DNA of 64,000 bases from Phallusia mammillata. Taxonomy: Eukaryota; Chordata; Ascidiacea; Phlebobranchia; Ascidiidae. Below, in pieces: positions 1-14,700 of this stretch. The stretch covers positions 62,001 through 126,000 of the forward strand of contig QLIY01000127.1 of the NCBI GenBank assembly GCA_003260075.1, in the 5' to 3' direction. The notes below the pieces were generated by a model that saw nothing but the letters and a program-made list of their open reading frames with translations, ran no database searches and was not told the origin of the DNA. Position numbers and translations under genes: made by a program. Positions within the stretch are counted from its first letter, which is position 1, and every line of letters starts with the position of its first letter.

Positions 1-1700
1 GAGCGACCCCCGATAAAAACGATCAGAAATGTAGCAATTCCGATGTAATCTGATCCCCGCCTAACCCATCACTCCGTTCACGCCCTGGAGTCCTCTCTGG
101 ACTTTCCCACGAAAGCAGGGGTCCTGAATGAAAACCCGCGACTCGATTAAGTCAGCAGCGCGTCCAAGTGTTCGCTCAGGGGTCGAGTGCGGAGAGCAAG
201 GCCTCTCGAAAGCCGATGGGCGTATCGGATCTTTTGCGTAAGCGCCACGGAGCACTTCAACGCTAGCGTGGCACCTGCATGGCAAAACGTGCTTCAATGC
301 TCATTTTCGACAGTTGTGCTATAACGTATGTTGTTTTCTCTATAGGACGGGCTATGCGAGGATTGCAAATTTCGCGAGAAGCTTCAAGAGAACTGGTATA
401 ACACCTACTCGTCGACACGCCATACGAATCGCGCCGGAACTAAGCCCTGTCTCGTGTCGCTGGGACGCAAACACAGATCACGACACGGGTGCCGAATCAA
501 CGACAACCACCGATCAACCCATTTCCTACCCCGTGCAGTTGACCCCGAGCGGGTGCCTTCATTGTACCAAGGGATCCTCTACTGACTCCGTCGTTAACTC
601 TAAAATCCAGAAGCGACGAGGCAGCTCAGGTGGATGTCGATAACCAGATGAAGAAAAATGAAGTCTCAAGGAAGAGAAGGAAAGAACGTTAGAGGGAAAG
701 AGAAGAGAAGATGAGATGAAGAAGATAGATTCAAGTCACGGACTAAATATCAAGCAATACATTTGTGTTGTCGTATGTTTTTACAGTGTTACCCGCCGCG
801 GTTCAGCGCTGGAGTCTCGTCGGTGCCCATCGGCATCAACTTCAGCGTTTGCGCCGCGGTTTGAATTGCCTAAATATTTACACCACCGACGCGGCCACAT
901 CTAGGCCTCAAGTCTTCAATCGCCTTAACTTTGTGTGTTTCTTTGATCCGCTTTGCACTCCGACTTTATTAGCCCCGCACCGCACGGAATGCCTCTCGAC
1001 TTCGGCTCGCAATTGCGGCCGCGCACCTAAATATCACCAACACACAGTTCTTGTGTATTATCACGAAAGCCTAATTACGACTTAAACCTTATCAGTCGGC
1101 CGAGACCATTCGTTTGTTCAAGGCAAGCTGAGTTTTTACCACACGCACGTCACACACAGCACCTTATACAGAGCACTCTTGTTTTGACAGCGGACTTTGT
1201 TTTTTTTGCCGCTTTTCCACCTACAAAGCATGATTAAAACCGCACATTTGCCATTATCATTGCCAGCACGGCCGTGTACTAGTCAGACCATTCCATTGCA
1301 CTTTTATTGCACTCGCAAGCCGTTTTTTCGACTCAGCTGTTTGATACGCTCGTTATTTATTGCTTATATTTATGAATAGCGGGGCTGTCATCGCCCTACT
1401 TGCAGCGACGTCTGTTTTTCACGCTATCGTTTGTTAATGTTGTCGTTTTTTTTGCTTTTTTCTCCGCACAATTGAATAGTTTCTGAATTGCTGCTGCTTC
1501 AATATTCCCCTGCAAACTCGCGTGTGTTTTTTAACTCGCCATCCCCATTTTTTTGTGACTTTGTTTCGCGCGCTTGACCGTTTTCTAAGATATTTATACG
1601 CTGTCGTTTACTTTTCCAAGCTCGTTGTCTCGTTTATGCAGTGACGAATAAAACAAAGATGATCAAAACATACCTTTGTGTCAAGTAAAGATCTTTTCGT
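1..1700. other. Unassigned region, no recognised gene
   Basis: This stretch is somewhat richer in G and C than the DNA that follows. It has several short open frames, the longest about 109 codons at 314-643 on the plus strand, but none resembles a known family and none shows convincing splice-phase continuity with another frame. A purine-rich tract lies around 640-725 and pyrimidine-rich stretches around 1190-1620. It could be the end of a gene lying mostly outside the window, or part of a transposon. I cannot decide between these. Confidence 0.3.
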
Positions 1701-4020
1701 ATTAGATCACATATGCTAACAGTTGTAGAAATACATCTATAGCCACGCAAGATTTAATAAGGGGTTTAGGCCACTTAAGATTTATTACTATCAAATGAAA
1801 TAAATCTTTTTGAAGTTTATGTTGAGAAAGCTACTTAAGTTGTTTTGTTTCTGGAGATCCAAATACAATAGTTTATAATTGACGGGATCAGGACACTTTT
1901 GTGAGTAATGCAACATGTCTTCGTCAGTCATAGAGAAAAAAGGGTATCTTTTATCTTGACATCTGTTAATGATTCTCAAACTTTTTAATTTACAACATAA
2001 CGGAGTTTACTCCATAATGAACACATTATTGAAGCTGAAAATGTATCTCAGCAAAACATTATAGGACCTTGAGTGTTTTTAGGTAATTTACTCATTGCGA
2101 ATATATTGCCACAACAACATATACAAAGAAATTCGCTGCAGAAAACCGAATGACAAACGCTGGCCTAGCCTCTGTGGTCAAAATCACAAACCGTCCTTAC
2201 ACCTCAACGGCCCGGATGAGGACTGATGTACACTAGTTATGTTACACCGCTGTAGGTAAAAGGTCATGAATCCATGACTGACGCAAGTTAAAGTTATGCA
2301 AGGCAGAAATATCAAAAACGTCAAATCATTCTTACGGTATCCATTATTTGTGAGCTATCAAAAACGCATTAGACTTCAAACTATGCCCTGTCGAACCACC
2401 CAGCAGGTGCTAATTCCTTGTTCAATTTTGTCCGTAAGAGGGTGGCAGCTTCCTGAACGTAATGTGAACGTAGTTGTGGTCACATAATTCCAAGTTGGAA
2501 AGCGATCCAGAACTTTTACAATAGGAACGCCTTGGTAAGTGCGACTATGGACATGCGTCGCTCAAAATGTCCAACACAATGTGCCATGTTGCGTACGGTC
2601 GTAAAATTAGCCGTTAAGGATAGGAGTGGCGCGAATTGCACAGCTGTTGACTGTCTGGTCCTCAAAATCTAATTCTAAGCCAAATACAAAGCCAGTGATT
2701 CGAAAATCATATTACAAGCTGTGGTCAAACTCGGAAATATGAAATCTTTGAAAAAACTCATTATAATCCAGACTAACGTCACGCAATAACTTGTTCGTGA
2801 TTTAAAGGGTGGTATTTTGTGTGTAGGCGTAATTCGAGCCCTCAAATTATTTCCTGTGTTGCGTTTGTCTACAAAATCCAACGGAAGTTACAACAAAATT
2901 TGACGAAGTAATAAATTTGAAATTCAGTTGCGAAAAAGTGTTCTTTACTGCCACCTGGTGCATTACTGTTTCTAACGGCAACCAGTTACTTTACGTTGCG
3001 AACGTATGTCGTGATAACTGGCTTGTTTTTGTCATGAATACCACAATTTGCTGTAGTATACCCAATATAGTATTTATCTTTTGGTTTCTGTAGCAAGTAC
3101 CTCAAATCAGTCGCTGAACTGTTAATACTGTAAATACATTTAGGTTTTACTTTGATTTAAGGGCATATCCTACTCTGGTAAGTTACTTACTGCAATCACG
3201 AATTTATGACCCTGGATGGTCGCGGTCTTTTGCTTAATTTGCAAGAAGATCTTAATTATAAGGCTACGTTTAAAACACTATTGTTTGGTTTTCGAGAATG
3301 TCTTAAATACGACCTATTCTGGATGCTGCCCAATAATTGCAGGCCCAGGGGGAAAACACAAGCAAAAGACGAACATTTTAAACGCAAAGATTCTAATTGA
3401 AAAAGATACTGGTGATGCCTACCACTTTGGTAAAATATATATGTATCTAAAAACGGTGGAGGACTTTAGAAGTTTTTTGTTTGTAAACAAGATTAAGGAC
3501 GATTTTAAAACCTTTGTCATTGAGGCATTTCTCTATCTTTCAAAGGGATCAAGTTATAAAAATTGCAAAAGGCGGAAATGAGAAAGGTGCCTAAACAAAT
3601 GTAGTTGATACATAGTAAATTCATAAATCTTTTCCAAGTTTAGCCCGGCGCCACAAAACAAGCACAATTCTATAAGGAAGCCTATTGTTTCCGAACGTTT
3701 ATTTTTATCAGGCTTGTGCGGTTTTACTGGTAACCCATAAAGCAGCCGCAATTATTTGGCCCCCGGGTTTGCTTACCGTTGTCATCTCATGACCTTCACA
3801 GTTCCAATGCTCGTTTATTGACATTTACCTGAACAATCTTGTCTGTAGCCAATACCTCCTCCAAAGCAACCGCACGTCACATGAATATAAGTTATATGTG
3901 GCAATTTCCACTAATGTATTTTCGTAGAGTATCGTAAATCAATTGAGAGGCTTTTGGTGTCACGTTGAAAATGCAAGTCATGTTTTTCGTACGTTTCTCA
4001 ATAATCCGGTATCGTCTAGT
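1701..4020. other. AT-rich intergenic DNA, nothing recognised
   Basis: No gene, RNA or clear repeat was recognised. Open frames here are short and have no family resemblance. Confidence 0.4.
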
Positions 4021-4022
4021 AC

Positions 4023-4068
4023 AGGGGTGTGCAACCTTTGTCACTGTGGGGCCAAATACAATTGCCAA
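4023..4068 (+). mobile_element. Truncated hAT-type MITE end, cut by a G run
   Basis: The sequence starts CAGGGGTGTGCAACC and matches the left end of the complete element at 4468-4815. After about 46 bp it stops at a run of 12 G (4069-4080), and unrelated sequence follows. The truncation coincides exactly with the G run, so it may be an assembly junction and not a biological deletion. Confidence 0.55.
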
Positions 4069-4467
4069 GGGGGGGGGGGGCTAATAATACGGGACCTCAA
4101 TAAGGAAGACCCGCAATAAGATAATTTCCGATAAGTGACGCAAAGGAGCATTCGCTTTCCAAATGGCGTATTGCAGAGTTTTATTTATCTGTAAAGCAGC
4201 AGGGTTGCCACTCCATTTTTGAAAACACTTTAATACCTTGGGATTATGATATTGGGCGTTGAGTAAGTCTTAATTATACTTATTACTATTGCTACCAATA
4301 AAAATCATCTTCAGCAGTAACAAAACATCATTAATTTGTGTTTGAGGCTTTGCCAGGCATTTTGCTGTAATAATCGAGTCGTGTCTACTCTTTCAAAATC
4401 GGGATGTTAAAATAAGTTATTTTTGAGACTGAAAGAATAGTGTTTGTTGTATATATATTCTATATAC

Positions 4468-4541
4468 CTGGGGTATGCAACCTTTGTCACTGGGGGGCCA
4501 AATACGATTGCCAAGATTAGATCGCGGGCCGCACCTCTATA

Positions 4542-4628
<87 letters not shown>

Positions 4629-4815
4629 GTAGCGTTTGATTCTAACCACATTTTGCAAGATCGCAGAAAATAGCACCGGGCGCAATAATATGCTCAAAAA
4701 TGTAGAATAATTGGACTCGTTTGCCAGTATATTAGAAATTTTCTGAGTCTCCGCGGGCCGCACAAACTTAATCGACGGGCCGCATTTGGCCCACAGGCGA
4801 GGTTGCACACCCCTG
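4468..4815. mobile_element. hAT-type MITE with 8-bp target duplication
   Basis: The right terminus ends GGTTGCACACCCCTG and the left begins CTGGGGTATGCAACC, an imperfect inverted pair. The direct repeat CTATATAC lies on both sides (4460-4467 and 4816-4823), the 8-bp target duplication expected of hAT elements. Internally there are GGGCCGC-rich segments near both ends. A run of 83 G (4542-4624) sits inside, so the true internal length is uncertain. It has no coding capacity; the long polyproline frame on the minus strand is only the C run. Confidence 0.75.
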
Positions 4816-4823
4816 CTATATAC

Positions 4824-7800
4824 TATAGGGTTACCATATTTTATGATACACAATTCCTGACAAAATTTATCTCGGTTGCGTTAACCCAGTTTTTCTCAAA
4901 CATTGTTCGTTATTTTTTCTAAACTGTCCCTTTGTCATTATTTCGAGGGCTCGCGGTGCGTAAGCCTGAACTTGTATTTCAGAAAAACGAAAGTTGATTG
5001 CAGGATTTTAGCTAGTTATGGGGGGGGGGGAACTGCCATACAACAAAGCAGGCCCCACGAGAGGGGGTTGCAGCCGGTGTGCCGCACCAGGGCCCATGAG
5101 AATCTAAGGGGGGCCATAATTATGCTTAGCTTAAAAATTACAGGGTAAAAAATGTATGTTAAAAAAAAAATAGTGATGCTGATTTCTGAATATGGACTTG
5201 TTTGTAGTGCAACTCTATGCAACAAGTTTTGTGATTGTTGCGTCGATACATGCGCGACTTGTAGCGAAATCTGTTTTTGATGTTCCTATTTTTTGTGCCA
5301 CTGTTGTGCCGCATAGGTTACAAGCCTTAACGTAGTCTTTCCAAACTCACCCCGCGAGGCGATTTGTATCGTACCGCCAAGAGATCTTTCTGCAAAACTA
5401 TTCGAAGTGTGGTGATGCGACTGTTGATTTTGAAAGTTAGTCTTATCTTCCGAGCTATGTTCTCATAATCTCATATATTTCCCTTGTAGAGTTGTAAGAC
5501 TTACGGCTCAAGCTAAATAAAGTTCCTTACTACATTTCCACCTTCACTACAACATTCACGGTTTATTTTGCCTAGAAACTCGCTTGTTTACAAATATCAA
5601 TAATCTAAGGCAAGAGTGGGTAACATTTTTGCGTCGAGCCGCAACGTTGGTCATGCAATGACATGGCAGTGCAAGGCAAAGTCAAACACCTAATGATTGT
5701 CTTTGTACGTAACAATGCCTATTCTTAGTGGGGGGGGGGTACATAGATCGTGCCCCTCTAATAACCTTCAGGACCTGTGCCCCCTTTAGGTCAAACGCAA
5801 AACCCGAACGGTCCTGAAATTTTGTTTAAAAAGCCCGATTTATGCCTGAAAGGTATAGTTTACCAACGCAAGGTTACGACACAAATAAAGCATAGTCCAA
5901 AGTCAGGCTCGAAATAAACCGCTTTAAGCCCCAACCCGTTCCGAAAAGACTGACCCGACCTACAACCGTGGTTCTCAATTCTAAAAACTAGTCCGAGATC
6001 TGGAACCTTTTTTTAAGTGTTTTACTTTTGAGCCATCAGTACTGCAACATAGTTGAATGTACAAACTGAACGGTGCTCTTCAAACGAATACATTTTTATA
6101 TATTTGCCAGAAATGCATTATTTGGTTCATAGACTCTATTATGCCTGGCAGCAAAAGTTGATAATGTTAAATCTAGTTTCGTATAAAATAATTTTTAGAC
6201 CTTGCGTTTGATGTAGGGGACGTAACCATCAATAAAATACGACAAAAAGTGTGGTTAAATGAACACATGCAAGTCTTTCGCGACTAATAGCGTATAAGTT
6301 TTGCGGAGCACAATTTCCAATCCCTGCCCTGAACGACTAATTATACTGTCCACTTTTTGGTACGGTAAAGGTACTGTATTGTACTGTAAAGGCAATAATT
6401 TATTCCAGCCCGTATAAGAATAAAAGGACACCACATACAACGCGGAGAGACAATATAAGCGCAAAATACAATCTAACACGTTCGTAAGGCACCTGGGGAC
6501 AAAGAAATTCTGAATGTCATGACTGGAAATGCGTTCACAAGTACACAAACCACATAGCAGTTGTACCGAATAGCATATATACAGGTACCACTGCCGTTAC
6601 AAACTGTAGACGGTAGTTGATTACATTGTGTTATGTGGAGCATATGTAAGTACGACACAACACAATATTTACAAGTATTACCCATATTCAATAATGAGGT
6701 TTTTAGGAAGATTGCACATGAAGATTGGAAGGAAGTCTAAACAACTCAAGCCACATCTTCAGTGAAGTAAAAGTAGCAATACAACTAACCTTATAGAGAA
6801 ATAATCAATTTTTTTGGCAAAGTAAAGGCCTGTGATGTTTTTTTTGTCATAATTCGGGGTGCTGTTTTTTTTTCACCGAATAGGGATTTCATTTATTTAA
6901 CTAACGTTTAGTAGATCAGCGAAATTTCTAGAGATTTCTAGTAACTCTCTTTTGGTTCATCGAAAATCCAGACTCTATCAAAATGTGTGTTAGCCAAAGT
7001 TATGAAAATGTTTTTTTTTTTCGATTTTCAGGAAATAAAGAGTTAAAGAGCGGGACCGATATCAAACAAACGAAATTTTGTTGAAATAAGCCGAATCGGG
7101 CTCGAAACGTTAAGAATTACCAAAGTAAAGCTACGACAAATTTCAGGCTTAGTGAAAAGTTAGGTCGAATCAAGTCCGTTTCAATCGAACTGAAGTCCAA
7201 ACCCGAGGGGGGGGGGATTGAAATAAGCCGAATTGGGCCTAAAACGTTAAGATTTACCAAAGTAAAGCTACGACAAATGTCAGACTTAGTGAAACGTTAG
7301 GTCGAATCAAGTCCGTTTCAATCGAACTGAAGTCCAAACCCGACTCGTAAACCCGGCCGTCTTACAACTCTAGTTACAGTAAGACAAAAATTCGCCAAAG
7401 TCTTTGACAGAAATAAAAGATACTGCAAAAACAAACTAATCAAAATAGGCCGAAGTTACAGAAATGTAACTACTACTAACGAGCATAAAATACACAGGAA
7501 AAAGAGAAATTCGTCATTAAAACAAAGTAATAGTAATTATGCCAGTAAGATGGCAATTTCTCTACACTAGGTGCTGTTGTACATGAGTATTAAAAAATAT
7601 ACCATACAACATCATATGAAAGGTAAAGTGTTAAACTATTTTTCCTTTACTTCATTAACGTTAAAATCAAGGCCAAAACTTTAGCTTTCTCTTGTGTGGA
7701 TATGTGTCTTTTTCCAACCTTTTTAACAAACAGTGGACAATCGCTTTGTAGTAGCACCCCAAGAGGTCGTACAAAAACGATTGTAGTGATCTATAGTTGG

Positions 7801-8729
7801 TTCACGTAGTTTTCCGGCTTTAATTAGCTGATTTCAGGAAGTTGGTGACTGGGTTGCAACAGATGATTGAACAGCTCGCAATCCGTACACTATACTAAGA
7901 AAGTTACAGATAGCGAAGTTTGGTGTGCAAAATTCTGCTGAGTGTGTATAGATGAGGGTTACACACTTTAGCCAGACAATCATACAAAGAAAACCACCCG
8001 TATTCGGGATTAGTAAAACGAAACGCACGCATTACGGCAATATCTTAAAGGGACAAGAGAAAAATTGCACGACGCAATAAGAAACGAGGGATAAAACGGG
8101 TAAAAGGTTGAAATGCGTTGATTTAAAGAGGTACGCCAACATAATAATGTCCCATATTTTCTGTAGTCAATTTGTTTAATCAAGAAACATGGTTAACAAT
8201 CGATGATACATGTTACAAATTCTGTATCTTGTTAATGAGACTGTCTGATTTAATTGTTCGTTGTGTTATTGGGTTGAAGGTTCTTGAGGCTTTATAAAGC
8301 TTGGCAGATCACCAGTAACAAATTACTTTACACTGAGGTACATCATACAGACCAATTCCTGGACATCACAACGCAACAAATCTGTTTAAATTGCTTCAAC
8401 AAATTTTTGCTACTTGCTTCTTCTTTCATACAACGTTGATAACAATCGTTCAAACCGCCTATTCAGAACACCCAAATAACAAAATCTTAGCTTAAAAATT
8501 GTACCCCCTCATGCTAATGCTTAAGTCGCAAAGTATTCTTCCATTTAAGCATACGGCCGCCAAAAAACAAAAAAATAATTTCAAGCGATAGTTAACTTTG
8601 TAGGAAATAAACGGAAACCGATAAGACAGAATAGGAGTATCTTCTCTGGATAGCGCAATGAGTACGCATCAATACAAAAAAGATATATGTCTGGTCTAAG
8701 TTTTACGCCATAAAGTTTTGTAGTTTGAT
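4824..8729. other. AT-rich intergenic DNA with dispersed repeats
   Basis: No gene was recognised. G runs occur at 5020-5030, 5730-5739 and 7207-7216. The run at 7207-7216 separates two near-identical copies of a segment of roughly 125 bp that starts with TTGAAATAAGCCGAAT (7080-7206 and 7217-7345). Inverted 14-mers TAGAGTTGTAAGAC (5487-5500) and GTCTTACAACTCTA (7359-7372) belong to a dispersed family also seen near 9255 and 23371. I found no flanking target duplication for this pair. Confidence 0.4.
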
Positions 8730-11700
8730 TCAAACCGTAGTTGGTATTGTAGAGTTGTCGAAAACTGAGGCTATTGTCTCAATGGTACCAATTTCCTCTG
8801 GCGAACTGGGAATGATCCCAAGTCGTTTTAGGGAGTCAATTGTCCCAATAATTGTCCTGTGAGCCAAGAAATAAAATTATATTATTTTGTCGAATGACTA
8901 CATGAATTTATAAGGAGTTAAAATAGGATTTTATAGGTATTTGCTAATATATCTTTTACGTTTTTGTGCTTTTGCAAAGAGTTGTAAAAAATCTTTAAAA
9001 AAGACAATTTATTGCTCTGAACATAAAGATAAAATAACAAAAAACATAGAAATTTACTTACGCACAAACTCCAACCACAATAAGCGTATAATCCAACACC
9101 TTTTTGCTAAGTGTCATCTCGCTGAAAAAATAGGAATATTATGTTAAAATTTTTCATTAGTATTCGAACCACAGTCGGGTCAGATAATTCCATTTTTGCG
9201 TCAAAATTCCATGATTTATTACAGTGCATACTCATTAAGCCTTCATGTAGGTCTGTGCAGAGTTGTAAGTCGAGTTCGGGATTTAGTTTTAATAAAACGA
9301 ACTTGATTCGAGCCTGACTTTATATTTGTATTGTCATTTCGAGTTGGTTAATCTAACATTGGGGTCTAATTCGGGCCTTCTTTTTATAAATAACTCGGGT
9401 TTGGGCCAGGAGGTTGCCAGCTTGTACTTTCGGGCTCGGGGTTCAGTTTCAGGCCCGATTACACTTCTGGGCCTATCTGCCAAATTAATTTATTCAGTTC
9501 ATTGAACTTTCGGGCCCAATTCAGGCTTCGTACTATCAGGCCAAAAAACACGGGTCTGGTTAAAACTGTTTGCAATATATATTGATTGCATGTGTTTTAT
9601 CAAAATTACAAATTTCTTGTCTAAATATTAGACAGAAGACCAAAGGCTGACAGTGCGTCTGCTATCCTTTTTCTTACCTTCGGAATATTCGCAAGTGGAA
9701 CAGGGCGGGCATTATAAAAGCCAACAGACTGCAGCAGGTAGCGCCCACCAACGACATGAGCGTGGAAAACGATGGAATAATCAGAACAACAAGACCTGTC
9801 ATTGCCACCATCCCTGCACGCAAAAAGTTCTGCAAAGTAATAAGATCACTTAGTTAGATATGGAACCTTGTTTAGTGGATAGCATGTGATAGTTACACAG
9901 TGGGAATGGGAAATATATACCGTTATATGTGAACAGGGTTTTAGGCCAAGTTAGGCTTTTGGGGTCGAATTCAGGCTTGTCTTTGAATAAAACGGGTTTA
10001 ATTCAGGCCTGAATTCACACTAGGCTTTATTTGAGCCAGAATTTTCATCAATTTCCAGGGGTAATGGCGACATAAACAAAAATCATTGTTTAAAAGACTC
10101 GAGTACTTTCAGTTTGGCCCCCAATTTTAGACAATCAAAGTCTGAAAATGAACAAATGTATGTACAGCGTCACATAAAAGACTCCACATTATTGAAATCA
10201 AGTCAATGGAAGGGGGGGGGGTACTCGAGTACTTTCAGTTTGGCCCCCAATTTTAGACAATCAAACTCTGAAAATGAACAAATGTATGAACAGCGTCACA
10301 TAAAAGACTCCACATTATTGAAATCAAGTCAATGGAAAAAATTCTATTGCAATTAATTCAGATAGTATCAACAAGAGTTTCGAAAAAGGTTGGCATCTCA
10401 GGTGTTAATATTTTGACACTTACCCCAGCTATGTACGATGAAAATGTGCCTTTACATCTCTTTTCGAGAATTTGCACCACTGGAAACATCATCACTGGAT
10501 AAGTGAAAAATAATGAAAAACACAAACACATCTTCACAAGCAAGGGAAAAATTCCTGCAATACAAATTTAATACAAGTTTGTTATTGTTGTTTAAATGTT
10601 TATTAAATGCCTAGAAATACTGCCTACACTGGAAAGGCCCAGTTTATATTTATCCCAACACTATAGTTGGCCAATTGTATTTTCTTTGAAACTTTGATAT
10701 GATCATTGCTGCAAGCAAATACATGGATCTATTTATCCAGCAGGAATTTCAACACTTAAAGATGATTGTTTTTAATTTAATAGAGTCAGTAAAAGGCTTT
10801 TGCAGTTTTGTAACACGATACAAAGCCAAGTAAATGTACAGTCCAGTTGATAGCATAAAAAGCAAATTGGTTGTTTTACCAATAAAACTGACCACAAAAT
10901 GTAGGCACAAAAATTATAATACCTTACCTGCTGGAAGATTCAAAGTAATGATCTGATTTGTTACTGGTCCAAACGACTGCAAAGCAAAGTACACAAAGTT
11001 AGAATTAGTATCAATGCTTATGGGTGTTGTACATGTAACAAGCACTTACCATGTAACCACATACTCCAAACACAATATAAAGGGTGGTAATGACTAACAT
11101 GGCCCACTTAAAAATGCTGCAATATAAAGAATTTTTTATTTCTAAAAGCTGAATATTAGCAAAGCCCTAACTGTGTTTTATTTGATCAATCATCGGGGAC
11201 ATGATTTTTGTTCAACATAATACATATATGTAAGTGTAATAACATAACAATAGGCTTTGCTAAAACATAGAATCTATAACTACAATGTACTGTTGGAATC
11301 ATACAATTCAAGGAAGCTTTTGTAATATAGTACATACACACACATAGTACATTGGTCAATCTTTGCATAGATCGCTAATTTTGGAGTAGCCCAAAGCCTC
11401 TACAAATTACATAGGTTCTACACATATATATGTATTCAGGTTTTACAGCTATTTTAGCAAACGTCAATTTTTATTGGGTAAAACAAGATGACATTAAACC
11501 AACAATTTTCTAAAAAACTTACAATTTGAATATTTTTGCCAAATCAAAATTTTGCATGTTATATCGGTGGTCACACATTTTAAACTTAAGCATTGTTGCC
11601 ATTGATTAAAAAACTACCATGCACGTAACCAATGGTGAACAGCAAGAAAATGTACACAAACCTGCGAAATTGAGACCTAACTTCTATAGCCATGGAGCCT

Positions 11701-14700
11701 TCTAATGACAAAATCATTCCAGCACCCTAGGGGCAAAAATAAAGGTGTTACTACTGCAAGTTATTATTGGTAACAAAGAATTAAAAAACCACAATCAATC
11801 TGTTATCAATTAAAAAACTTATTTTACTAATTTTCGAAGCAAAAGATTGTAAATGTATATGAATAGGAAAAATTAGTCAAATGCAAATGACAAACAGTGG
11901 AAAAAATCATGACATAATGTTATTTCTACCTCATAGCAATACACAGCCATGCCAGCGAAGAATGGAAATCCGCTCAAATCCATTTCCTTTGGGTGCACAC
12001 TGCAACGAATAAAAGAGGAAAGGATTTGTTGTTAAATCAAAAACTGTTAAAAATCTTTAATTTCCATTCTAAACATAAGCTACAAAATGCCCTGGTAATC
12101 TTTAATGCTTAGGCAACTTTTATTTAATACTTAGGTCCTGGAAACATAAGGTGAATATTCATGGAACGTCAAGTGACTTAGAAGTTTGTATTGAAGTACT
12201 TTTCGTTATTGTTTGAAGTATTGCAATGATTGATTTACATTTGTTATGATGTTATAATTCTTAAAACATTGTGCCATGTCTAAATCTGTCTGTCTTCTGA
12301 TTTAATGTAAAATTAGCTTAAACCACTATTTAAAAAAAAAACACTTGCACACATACAAAATTGGCACACAAAGCCATTACTATTTTTACATAACAAGTAA
12401 AATGTCATGAGGTGTTCAAAAGGTTGCGGACCTCTGACTTTTGATATTAAGTTTTATGCCAATTACAGATGTATGATGCTTCGCTTACCTGACTGTATGT
12501 GCATGTTCAAAGTCAAACCAAAACACGATAGAGTATGCAAAGACATTCGCAAAGTCGGCAAACAAACTGTAAAAACATGGAAGGTATTAAAGAGTGTTGG
12601 AAACAGGAGTTGAGTATGATCTGATAGGCAATTTTTAAAGTTAAGCATTGCGAACCAGATTGTATAGATTTTAAAGTTGAGCATTGTGAACCGGATTGTA
12701 TAGATTTTAAAGCTGAGCGTTCAGAACCATAATGAATAGATTTCTGGTAACTTGGGGCATTTTTTACACATTGTGTATTGAAGATTATCTTTCACTTGAC
12801 TTAAAAAAATGCCTTATGTAGTAAAAATAAACTGTATGCTTGCAAGTTGTGTGTTTAAAAAAAATGAAAGCACTATCAGCTGACACAATTCTCCAAACAA
12901 CTATTATAAAAACGAATTTGACTTGGTGTATCCACCAGTGGCATAACAGGGAAAAAAACTTCTTATAAATGTTGCTAAACAACATAAACATTGAACTTTG
13001 ATATTCCAGCGTCTTGTTACTTAAATATTCACAAAGCAAACACAGGTATTCTGAAACACTAGTGGGAAAACCCAGAAAACAAACAAGAACAAATACCTGA
13101 ATAGAGCTAGTTTGTGAAGGTGGCGAAGAAAGCAAAGGCAACATAATGGAAGCATAAGTATGAGGAGAGCCCATCGCTGCACAAACGAGCCTGGCATTGT
13201 CGTTGGAACATCCTCACCAGTTGGTATATGGTCCATAGAAGAGAAATATTGTGCGACATTTTCCGTGATAAATATAAGATAGGCACAACAAAATCCTGTA
13301 ACATACCAAAGGTTTAAATCCTAAAGCAATATTATGAAACACATTTTAACCTATATAATTTAAACTAGAAAAGTGGCTTTCCTATATATTTTCATTAAAT
13401 GTATTCTATATCCTATTTATCGATTTACTATACACACATTGTTTTTGCAAAAAAACAAACAAACAGGTCCCCACACACTTGTTTATGAAAATTGATTGCG
13501 CTATAAAATATAATGATTATTTTTAGATTCTTGCAAGGACAAATTAGTAGAAAGCATCCAACCAAACTTCAAGGGATTTGCACATATTCTTTTTGAATCA
13601 TTATATTGTCTATTTACAAAAGTAGTTTTTTCCTTTGGGAAGGGGACCCATCACTAAATAGCAGGCAATAATCCGCAAATAGGTCTATTTGGATTAATAT
13701 AAAACACTGTGATATAAATTACTTCCTATCTAACCTGTTTGTGACACAACAATGGCCACATCCACCAGTGTGGCACCAGTGTTTCCCATGGCAAAGTAAC
13801 CTACATCACCATAACCAATTTCTTGTACAGATTTTGAACTAGAGTTGTTGGAATTCTGAAACAGTAAAATAAAACACAATTGACCGTTATTGATGACATT
13901 AAGAGTTGAAAACGATTTTGGCTTGATTTGTAACAACATAAAATGTCTTTACGATTATACCAATTTCAATGTCAATGTATAGTGGAAATTGCACTTCAAT
14001 GCAATGGCAAGTGAGACATGTTTTAGTTAGCTCTACAGTAGTCACAAAAACATGTCTCCTAACATTGCTGATGTACAAAAAAATATTACTTAAAGCTTGA
14101 CTAACACCACAATAAAGATAAAATGAAAAGTATCTCGTTATATCTGAAATGGAAAAGCAGTTACAGCACAAAATCACATAGACTACCTGTCTTAAAAAAA
14201 CATAAAATGTTTGCAAAAATACACAAAACTTAAAAAAAAACTTTTTGGTTTGCTTTCACTCCACAGAAATTATATTTGTTTTCAACACAAAACTGGGTCA
14301 GCCTTTTTACCTTTTCACTTCTTGCTAAAGTTTTTGTGGTACGTTTTTCCATTTCTGCTTTGCTCATGCCATTTGACAATGGTATGAGGGCAACTTCTGC
14401 ATCACCCTTGTCTCCGTTGGATAAAGAGTGATACTGGTTCCCTTCCATTTGATCTTTGCAGTCAATAAGCAGCAGCATGGCTTGAACACTGAAATATAGG
14501 AATACTTTGGGTCAACTGGTCACGCAACTAATCATTTCTTCTTCGTTTAGTTACTTTACTGTTTGCGAAAATTGTAAAATTGCACCACATGTCTATAGTT
14601 TTGGTTAGGGTTGGGTATTTGACTGGTCAATTAACAGGTTTGCCAATCCAAGTTTTAGCAAACGTTGCAACCAGTTCACACATATTCCAGCCAACAGTTT

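Noticed and set aside
4407..4853. A 148-codon frame with a long polyproline tract
   Set aside because: The proline run is the translation of the 83-nt G tract inside a MITE; both flanks are transposon sequence.
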